9,833 nucleotides of DNA from Acidimicrobiia bacterium (GTDB lineage: Bacteria > Actinomycetota > Acidimicrobiia > Acidimicrobiales > Ilumatobacteraceae). The first letter of the stretch is position 1. The number at the start of each line of letters is the position of its first letter. The stretch covers positions 1-9,833 of the forward strand of contig RHCK01000032.1 in assembly GCA_010030605.1 (NCBI GenBank). Direction: 5' to 3'. Below, one piece after another: positions 5,088-9,833 of the stretch. The notes below the pieces were generated by a model. It was not told the origin of the DNA, did no database searches, and worked only from the letters and a program-made list of their open reading frames with translations. Made by a program: the position numbers and the translations under genes.

Positions 5088-7265
5088 ATGACCTCGAACG
5101 AACGAACGACGACCTCCCGGGCCACCGCACAGGTGACCGCGGTGACTGCCGCGCTCGCGCTTTCGTTCGCTCGCGTTTTCGACGGATGGGATTTCTTACC
5201 GCATCTCCTGGTTATCGCGATTCTCTCGCACACAACTTGTTTCATCGCCCGCTCTCGACGCCCGATCGTCACGATCGGCGAACTCGTGGTGGTGTACGTG
5301 CTCGTCGCGTGGTTGCGGTTGCGCGACACACTCTGGTTCGGCCTTCCGCTCGGGCGCACCTGGGACGCCCTCGTCTCACAACTGTCGACGTCGCTCGATC
5401 TGGTGGGCGACATCAAACCACCCATCGATTTCGACACTGGGTTCGGACTGGCCGCCTGTTTGGCCATCGGCGTGGTGGCCGTGCTCGCCGATGCTTTCGC
5501 GTTCCGTGCCGCCGGGCGGGGCGAAACACTCGTTCCCTCGGCCATCGTTTTCGCGGTCGTGTCCGTGGTTGGAGGTGATCGACATCGGGTGGTGGTGACG
5601 ATCGTCTGGGTGTTCGCTTCGGTTCTCGCGGTGGCCACGTTGCGTCGACCGAACGTCCGACGAGCTCGCACCGACGTCGGCCCCGTTTTCATGGCCGTGG
5701 TCATCGCGCTGCTCGCCGGCGTGATCGGACCCAACCTGCCCGGGGCCCGATCGGATGCTTTGATCGACGGCAAGAAGGATGAAGGTCGAGTCGTGGAGCC
5801 GCTGGTCGATGTTCGGGGACGCCTCGGCGACCGCTCGGACACCGTGTTGTTCCGCGTCGAGGCCGACCGACCGTCGTACTGGCATCTCACCTCGTTGTCC
5901 GATTTCGATGGAGTGACGTGGGGCGTGCCCGAAACGGAACTCGAATCGGCCGGTGGCGAGTTGGCACAGCCCGTGGAACTCGCCTCGACGCTCACGACGA
6001 CACAGACCATCTCCATCGACAACCTCGAGGGGAGCACGGCACCGGTGGCCTACGAGCCAATCCAGCTGCGATCGGCCTCGCGCAGCCTTTTCTACGCGAT
6101 GGAGTCGGGAACCTTGCTCGTCAGCGAGGAGGGCCTTCGTCCCGGAGATCGATACCAAATCGTTTCCTCCATCGTCGACCCACCCGTTGCCACCTTGACG
6201 TTGGCGACCTCGAACTTTCCCCCGTCGGCGGACTATTTCGACCTCCCGACATCGACCGAGATGAACCGGGTCGGCGATATTGCCCGTGATCTCACGGACG
6301 CAACGCAATCTCCGTACGAACGGGCCATCGCCCTGCAGACCTTCTTTCGCGACAATTTCACGTACTCGCTCGACGTTCCATCGCTGACGAGTGGAGATGC
6401 TTTCATCGAATTCCTCGATCGTCGCAGCGGGTATTGCGAACAGTTCGCGTCCACGTTCGCCGTCATGGCCAGAGCCGTCGGGCTTCCCAGCCGCGTGGCG
6501 ATCGGGTTCACACCGGGCGAATCGGATGCCGACGGCGGCTATGTCGTGCGAAGTCAACACGCGCACGCCTGGCCGGAAATTTGGTTCGACGGAATTGGGT
6601 GGCTGATGTTCGAGCCCACGCCCGGCCGGGGTGCGCCCGGCCGCACGTACACCGGAGTGGCCCCGCAGCAAGACGACTCGACGCCGACTCCCACGACGCC
6701 GACTCCCACCACGACGCCGAGCGGCGAGACACCGACCACGACGACGACCACACCCGACGCCGTGAATCCGTCGTCCCCGGTGACGGTCACCACGATTCCC
6801 TTGGCCGCGGAGTCCACGACGTCGGGATCCGGATCTTCCGTTCCACTCGTCGTGCTTCTCGTGGTCACTCCCTTGATCGCGTGGCCGTTCGCGATTCGGC
6901 TTCTCGTTCGACGACGTCTGCGTCGCGAGGGGTCGCATCCGGTCGTGATCATGTGGCGTCGGATGATTGCCGTCGACGGAACCATCGACGACTCATCTGC
7001 GTCGCTCACCACGACCGACATCGCCGATCGACTCTCGTTGGCGAACTGCGAACCATCGGATCTTCCTCGACGCCTCGCGACAGCGGTCGAGAGGTTGTTG
7101 TTCGCGGATCGATCCCCCGATTCGTCCGAAATCGACGATCTGGACACCCAACTTCGACGATGGATCATCAATCGACATCCGAGTCGCGATTGGCGACACG
7201 AACTGACGCGTCGGTATTCGTTGTCGACCGCACTGCGACTGGCTGGGGCGGAGTCGAGGCACTGA
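5088..7265 (+). CDS. TgpA-like membrane transglutaminase-domain protein
   Basis: A 725-residue integral membrane protein with an extracytoplasmic transglutaminase-like domain. Seen (from ATG 5088): six or seven hydrophobic helices within about 17-216 (DUF3488/TgpA-type region); an external portion with the papain-fold triad region, GYCEQFASTFAVMARAVGLP (Cys450), SQHAHAWPE (His493) and WLMFEPTPG, where Glu509 replaces the Asp of classic transglutaminases, as is common in TgpA proteins; a Thr/Pro linker (530-556); one membrane helix (585-607); and a cytoplasmic tail of about 115 residues resembling DUF4129. TgpA of Pseudomonas is essential, but the substrate is unknown; peptidoglycan or envelope proteins are the usual guess. 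GTG 5070 is an in-frame alternative that would overlap DUF58 by 17 bases. ATG 5088 is preferred because the TGACATG junction mirrors the preceding one and GGA lies 7 bases before it. Third gene of the MoxR operon, convergent with DUF3040. Confidence 0.93.
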   Translation: MTSNERTTTSRATAQVTAVTAALALSFARVFDGWDFLPHLLVIAILSHTTCFIARSRRPIVTIGELVVVYVLVAWLRLRDTLWFGLPLGRTWDALVSQLSTSLDLVGDIKPPIDFDTGFGLAACLAIGVVAVLADAFAFRAAGRGETLVPSAIVFAVVSVVGGDRHRVVVTIVWVFASVLAVATLRRPNVRRARTDVGPVFMAVVIALLAGVIGPNLPGARSDALIDGKKDEGRVVEPLVDVRGRLGDRSDTVLFRVEADRPSYWHLTSLSDFDGVTWGVPETELESAGGELAQPVELASTLTTTQTISIDNLEGSTAPVAYEPIQLRSASRSLFYAMESGTLLVSEEGLRPGDRYQIVSSIVDPPVATLTLATSNFPPSADYFDLPTSTEMNRVGDIARDLTDATQSPYERAIALQTFFRDNFTYSLDVPSLTSGDAFIEFLDRRSGYCEQFASTFAVMARAVGLPSRVAIGFTPGESDADGGYVVRSQHAHAWPEIWFDGIGWLMFEPTPGRGAPGRTYTGVAPQQDDSTPTPTTPTPTTTPSGETPTTTTTTPDAVNPSSPVTVTTIPLAAESTTSGSGSSVPLVVLLVVTPLIAWPFAIRLLVRRRLRREGSHPVVIMWRRMIAVDGTIDDSSASLTTTDIADRLSLANCEPSDLPRRLATAVERLLFADRSPDSSEIDDLDTQLRRWIINRHPSRDWRHELTRRYSLSTALRLAGAESRH
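6681..6710 (+). repeat. 15-base tandem repeat in the Thr/Pro linker
   Basis: Two head-to-tail copies of ACGCCGACTCCCAC plus G or C (6681-6695 and 6696-6710), each encoding Thr-Pro-Thr-Pro-Thr, followed by further ACGACGCCG and ACGACGACG runs. Being a multiple of three, gain or loss of copies would only lengthen or shorten the extracytoplasmic linker between the transglutaminase domain and the last membrane helix. Confidence 0.85.
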
Positions 7266-7280
7266 ACCCTCGACGCCCAG
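7243..7280. terminator. Candidate bidirectional terminator hairpin between convergent genes
   Basis: The arm CTGGGGCGGAGTCGAGG (7243-7259) pairs with CCTCGACGCCCAG (7268-7280). This gives 13 Watson-Crick pairs, with bulges of one (G) and three (GAG) bases on the 5' side and an 8-base loop holding the transglutaminase TGA. It sits across the 18-base gap between the transglutaminase and DUF3040 stop codons, so it could end transcripts from both sides. No T-run follows on either strand, so it would be a U-tract-less hairpin of the kind often proposed in actinomycetes, or may simply protect 3' ends. Confidence 0.5.
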
Positions 7281-7283
7281 AAA

Positions 7284-7613
7284 TCAGGCGCGAGGACCTC
7301 CGGGACGAGCCTTGCGGATGGCGCCGGCCACGTCCTGCAATCCGGCCTTACCCATGGCCCGTGCGTTGCGTTCGATGATGCCGAGGAGAGCGAGCATCAC
7401 GACGAACACCGCGAATGCGGCGACGTAATGGAATCTCAGGGCGAGAACCAACAGCCCCAAGCAGACCACGAGACCCACGATGGCTCGGCGCACGACACGC
7501 ACCGGGTAGGAGTAGAAACCAGAGGTCGACACCTTGGCCGCGAACTGCTCGTCGTTCTGGAGCTCTTGTTCGATCTGACGCAGGATTCGCTGTTCGTTTT
7601 CTGACAGGGCCAT
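7284..7613 (-). CDS. DUF3040 small membrane protein
   Basis: A 109-residue protein of the actinobacterial DUF3040 family. Seen: the family N-terminus MALSENEQRILRQIEQEL (1-18), an amphipathic helix that opens nearly all members; FAAKV (24-28); two membrane helices (about 42-59 and 63-82) separated by a short RFHY turn; and a basic, Gly/Pro-rich tail that should be cytoplasmic. Function is unknown. In many actinobacteria relatives lie near mraZ and the division/cell-wall cluster (recalled context), but no mraZ is present here. It is the only unit head in this window with a textbook Shine-Dalgarno sequence, and it has its own promoter in the 88 bases after the polymerase gene. Its 3' end is convergent with the transglutaminase gene. 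The ATG at 7613 is unambiguous. Confidence 0.9.
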   Translation of the reverse strand: MALSENEQRILRQIEQELQNDEQFAAKVSTSGFYSYPVRVVRRAIVGLVVCLGLLVLALRFHYVAAFAVFVVMLALLGIIERNARAMGKAGLQDVAGAIRKARPGGPRA

Positions 7614-7619
7614 CGTTCA

Positions 7620-7625
7620 CCTCCT
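7620..7625 (-). promoter_or_regulatory. Strong Shine-Dalgarno (AGGAGG) for the DUF3040 gene
   Basis: On the minus strand GAGGAGGTGA contains a perfect AGGAGG (7625-7620), six bases before the ATG at 7613. It is much stronger than any other ribosome site in the window and fixes the start of the DUF3040 gene. Confidence 0.9.
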
Positions 7626-7642
7626 CGAACTCGCCGACTCTC

Positions 7643-7671
7643 ATTGTCCCAGACCTCGTGGCAATTGGCAA
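7643..7671 (-). promoter_or_regulatory. Putative -35/-10 promoter of the DUF3040 gene
   Basis: Minus strand: TTGCCA (7671-7666) as -35, a 17-base spacer, then GACAAT (7648-7643) as -10. Transcription would start near 7636 and give a leader of about 22 bases carrying the AGGAGG. TTGCCA recurs 7 bases further on (7664-7659) as part of a short tandem repeat. The match is to a housekeeping sigma-70-like consensus and is untested. The remaining bases of this 88-base gap show nothing else convincing. Confidence 0.5.
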
Positions 7672-7701
7672 TGCACCCGGGCCTGTCACCCGAAAGTTGC
7701 G

Positions 7702-9018
7702 TCACACCGACGGTTCCGCGCCGGGTTCGTCGTCGGTCGACGGGGTGAGCGGCGCATCCGGCCCCCAACGGCCCGATGACGTCGAGCCCTTCGGTCGCAA
7801 CACACTGGCTGGATTGATCGCGTCCCGACCGAACTTGTCCCGAATGCGATCCACGGCCGAACTGGCGGGTGCCCAGTCCCGATCAGTGTCGGCCGTCGAC
7901 CGTTGACCTTCATCGTCCACCAGATCCAGCAATGACAATTGTTCGACCGGCTCCACGAACCCGGAGACCCCCACGCCGATCAGCCTGATACCCGGGGTCG
8001 GGTCGATGGTGGTCAAGATGTCCTCGAGTGCCCTCACCATCGCCGGAGCCGAGGTGACCGGTGATCCCGGCGTGATCGAGCGGGTGATGAACTCGAAGTT
8101 GGACCAACGCACCTTCAACTGGATGGTTCGAGCCGCGTGACCGTGGCGACGCAATCGGGCGGCCACGGCGTCAGCGAGACGAACGACCTCCACTCGCATC
8201 GCCGAATGGTCGGTGATGTCGTGAGCGAAGGTTTCTTCATGGCTGATCGACTTGATTTCTCGGGAAGTCTCGACGGGGCGATTGTCGACACCGTTCGCCA
8301 GATCGAACAAGTGACGACCCGCGGACCGACCCACCGCGACCTCCAATGCCGGCGATCCCAGAGTCAGCAAATCACCGACCCGACGCACGCCGATGCGCTC
8401 CAGTTTCGCAAACGTCACCGGTCCGACTCCCCACAGGGCCTGAATCGGTAGCGGGTGCAGGAAATCCAACTCGGTCCCGGGTTCGATCTCGAGCACTCCG
8501 GGTCCGGGCGACACGCCGCGATCCGAGACGATCGGTTTGGCTCTCTTCGACGCCAACTTGGCGATGAACTTGGAGGTGGCCACGCCGACACTGCACGGGA
8601 GGTCGAGTTCGTTCGCGATGCGACCGCGAATGTCATGACCGATCTCGACCCCGGAACCGAAGAGCGTGCGCGATCCCGTGACGTCGAGAAACGCCTCGTC
8701 GAGTGCGATCGGTTCGATGTGGGGGGTGAATGCTTCGAACACTTCGTGAACCTGACGACTCACTTCGGCGTAATGAGCATGATCCCCGCTCAGAAAGACC
8801 GCGTCGGGACACAAACGACGAGCCTTCGACGACGACATCGCCGAGAAGACCCCGTAACGACGAGCCTCGTAATTCGCCGCCGCCACCACCCCACGATTCC
8901 CGGACCCACCGACCACCACCGGACGACCGACGAGTTCGGGGTGACGTCGCATTTCCACGGACACGTAAAAAGCGTCCATGTCGACGTGAAGAATGCAGCG
9001 CGCCGTTTCGTCGGACAT
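7702..9018 (-). CDS. dinB: DNA polymerase IV (Y-family translesion polymerase)
   Basis: A 438-residue error-prone DNA polymerase that copies past lesions. Seen (from ATG 9018): palm motif HVDMDAFYVSVE with metal-binding D13 and probable steric-gate Y18; RRYGVFSAMSSSKARRLCP (54-72); second metal site LDEAF with D107 and E108; CSVGVATSKFIAKLASKRAKP (142-162); helix-hairpin-helix segment LWGVGPVTFAKLERIGV (196-212); little-finger start SREIKSISHEETF; and a sliding-clamp-binding motif QLSLLDL (360-366). A tail of about 70 residues follows with VDRIRDKFGRDAINPASVL (389-407), a conserved end in actinobacterial DinB proteins. All catalytic residues are intact. ATG 9018 lies 5 bases after the mannosyltransferase TGA; an in-frame TTG at 9027 that overlaps that stop is the alternative. 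No promoter or LexA-type site is apparent ahead of it, so it is probably made from the upstream gene's transcript. Confidence 0.95.
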   Translation of the reverse strand: MSDETARCILHVDMDAFYVSVEMRRHPELVGRPVVVGGSGNRGVVAAANYEARRYGVFSAMSSSKARRLCPDAVFLSGDHAHYAEVSRQVHEVFEAFTPHIEPIALDEAFLDVTGSRTLFGSGVEIGHDIRGRIANELDLPCSVGVATSKFIAKLASKRAKPIVSDRGVSPGPGVLEIEPGTELDFLHPLPIQALWGVGPVTFAKLERIGVRRVGDLLTLGSPALEVAVGRSAGRHLFDLANGVDNRPVETSREIKSISHEETFAHDITDHSAMRVEVVRLADAVAARLRRHGHAARTIQLKVRWSNFEFITRSITPGSPVTSAPAMVRALEDILTTIDPTPGIRLIGVGVSGFVEPVEQLSLLDLVDDEGQRSTADTDRDWAPASSAVDRIRDKFGRDAINPASVLRPKGSTSSGRWGPDAPLTPSTDDEPGAEPSV

Positions 9019-9023
9019 GTCGG

Positions 9024-9767
9024 TCAACGACGTCGACGAAGCAATCGATCGCGGAACCAGAGTCGGTTCACCAGTCCGAACGCCTCATTGATGATGTGAT
9101 GGCTGAGTTTGCTCTCACCCACCACGCGATCGACGAACGTGATGGGCACCTCGACGATGCGAGCGCCACTTCGCACCGCGCGATGGGTCATTTCGATTTG
9201 AAATCCGTAGCCTTCGGCGCGCACCGAGGCAAAGTCGATGCGGCGAAGCAACGCCGGCGAATAGGCGCGATATCCGGCCGTCGCGTCGTTGACCGCGAGG
9301 CCGAGCATCCCGGCCGCGTAACGGTTTCCCCAACGCGAGAGGAAGAGGCGCAAACGCGGCCAGTTCTCGATTCTCCCACCGGGCACGTAACGACTGCCGA
9401 TGGCGGCGTCGGCTCCCATTTCCACCGCGGAGATGATTTCGATCAAATAGCGCGGATCATGCGAGAAGTCGGCGTCCATCTGCACGCAGATCGTGTCCCC
9501 CGCGTCGAGGACGCGGGAGAATCCCGCTCGATACGCGGTCCCGAGGCCCGACTTGGACGGACGCCGCAACACGTCGACGCGCCGAGCGAACTCGGATCGG
9601 GCGGCGACGCGGTCGACGATGTCGGCGGTGCCATCGGGACTCGAATCATCGACGACGAGAACTCCGATATTGGGATCGGACGCAAGAATCGTTTCGAGCA
9701 ATCGTTCGATGTTGCCGGCTTCGTTGTAGGTCGGAACGACCACCACCGCCCGACGACTCGTTTCCAC
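9024..9767 (-). CDS. ppm1: Polyprenol monophosphomannose synthase (GT2 family)
   Basis: A 247-residue family-2 glycosyltransferase that transfers mannose from GDP-mannose to polyprenyl phosphate at the inner face of the membrane. The product feeds protein O-mannosylation and lipoglycan synthesis in actinomycetes. Seen: VPTYNEAGNIERLL (11-24), VVDDSSPDGTADI (38-50), KSGLGTAYRAGF (72-83), nucleotide-metal motif QMDADFSHDP (96-105, the DxD at 98-100), GSRYVPGG (124-131), TAGYRAYS (163-170), EGYGFQIEM (185-193) and FVDRVVGESKLS (211-222), ending in a basic LLRRRR tail. These are the dolichol-phosphate-mannose synthase signatures, not a generic GT2 set. There is no C-terminal membrane domain, and no fused or adjacent apolipoprotein N-acyltransferase as seen in some actinomycetes. 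GTG 9767 lies 7 bases after TAGGCT, suggesting a leaderless message. dinB follows 5 bases after the stop. The symbol follows actinomycete usage. Confidence 0.92.
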   Translation of the reverse strand: METSRRAVVVVPTYNEAGNIERLLETILASDPNIGVLVVDDSSPDGTADIVDRVAARSEFARRVDVLRRPSKSGLGTAYRAGFSRVLDAGDTICVQMDADFSHDPRYLIEIISAVEMGADAAIGSRYVPGGRIENWPRLRLFLSRWGNRYAAGMLGLAVNDATAGYRAYSPALLRRIDFASVRAEGYGFQIEMTHRAVRSGARIVEVPITFVDRVVGESKLSHHIINEAFGLVNRLWFRDRLLRRRR

Positions 9768-9774
9768 GTGACCG

Positions 9775-9780
9775 AGCCTA
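9775..9780 (-). promoter_or_regulatory. Putative -10 element (TAGGCT), leaderless mannosyltransferase start
   Basis: Minus strand TAGGCT (9780-9775) is followed by seven bases (CGGTCAC) and GTG 9767. The sequence fits TANNNT with leaderless spacing, and no Shine-Dalgarno is present. Its TA is the same base pair step (9779-9780) used by the plus-strand hexamer. Confidence 0.5.
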
Positions 9781-9784
9781 CGAT
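9779..9784 (+). promoter_or_regulatory. Putative -10 element (TACGAT) for the divergent gene at the right edge
   Basis: TACGAT (9779-9784) fits TANNNT and is followed by six bases (GTCGAC) and GTG 9791, again with leaderless spacing. It shares its TA with the opposed TAGGCT, so the two hexamers overlap by two bases in a symmetric bidirectional arrangement. Confidence 0.45.
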
Positions 9785-9790
9785 GTCGAC

Positions 9791-9833
9791 GTGTCGAACG
9801 AACGACCCCTCTCCGCGCTGCCCTCCCCCATGG
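9791..9833 (+). CDS. Start of a probable divergent gene, cut by the window edge
   Basis: Only 14 codons are visible: GTG 9791 opens MSNERPLSALPSPM and the frame is still open at the edge. The support is positional: a TANNNT hexamer lies exactly 6 bases upstream, the frame has no stop, and it is divergent from the mannosyltransferase gene across 23 bases. The peptide has no recognisable motif, so no product can be named. The gene is inferred. Confidence 0.4.
   Translation, partial: MSNERPLSALPSPM

Noticed and set aside
4031..6037. 668-codon minus-strand open frame opposite DUF58 and the transglutaminase
   Set aside because: It is low-complexity Ser/Arg/Thr-rich, has no motif, and lies wholly opposite two genes with clear family signatures; codon bias explains it.
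5376..6938. 520-codon minus-strand open frame
   Set aside because: Arg/Gly/His-rich sequence typical of an antisense frame, overlapping the transglutaminase domain and another antisense frame.
6434..7378. 314-codon plus-strand frame overlapping the transglutaminase gene and running past its stop
   Set aside because: His/Arg/Asp-rich frame-shifted reading of the Thr/Pro linker; the transglutaminase frame is the real one.
7678..7691. Short hairpin CGGG/CCCG near the dinB stop as a terminator
   Set aside because: Four-pair stem with a 7-base loop and no T-run, so too weak to support.

Overview
The window reads as ordinary chromosome of a moderately high-GC actinomycete. The protein repertoire (actinobacterial-type HNH nuclease, FadE-like acyl-CoA dehydrogenase, DUF3040 protein, polyprenol-phosphate-mannose synthase, MoxR/DUF58/TgpA set) and heavy use of CGA (Arg) and TCG (Ser) codons suggest an Acidimicrobiia-like lineage. 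This placement is inference; there is no rRNA or other phylogenetic marker. I see no mobile element, CRISPR array, tRNA or integration scar. About 97% of the window is coding, and the longest gap without a gene is 88 bases.

Layout. (1) Positions 14-2939, minus strand: in transcription order, a ROK-family sugar kinase, an acyl-CoA dehydrogenase, an 88-residue unknown protein coupled to it by an ATGA overlap, and an HNH endonuclease. (2) Positions 2982-7265, plus strand: a tight three-gene operon of MoxR AAA+ ATPase, DUF58 membrane protein and TgpA-like membrane transglutaminase, with junctions of 2 and 1 bases. It diverges from the ROK gene across about 42 bases. (3) Positions 7284-7613, minus: a DUF3040 two-helix membrane protein, convergent with the transglutaminase gene over a hairpin that may terminate both. 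(4) Positions 7702-9767, minus: a polyprenol-phosphate mannosyltransferase followed by DNA polymerase IV, 5 bases apart. (5) Position 9791 to the end, plus: the first 14 codons of a probable divergent gene.

Functions. The MoxR/DUF58/TgpA trio is a conserved bacterial module: a cytoplasmic AAA+ chaperone-like ATPase, a membrane-anchored partner with a VWA-like region, and a membrane protein with an extracytoplasmic transglutaminase-like domain. The glycosyltransferase makes the lipid-linked mannose donor used for protein mannosylation and cell-envelope glycolipids. The polymerase is a translesion enzyme. The ROK kinase and acyl-CoA dehydrogenase belong to sugar and fatty-acid or steroid catabolism, with substrates that cannot be fixed from sequence.

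The most striking signal is regulatory. Five of the six genes that head transcription units have a TANNNT hexamer ending exactly 6 or 7 bases before the start codon and no convincing ribosome-binding site, which is the signature of leaderless mRNAs. At the right end two divergent leaderless starts share one TA dinucleotide between opposed -10 hexamers. Only the DUF3040 gene has a classical -35/-10 promoter and a strong Shine-Dalgarno sequence. I found no convincing undescribed multi-gene system; the protein-coding content matches known families.
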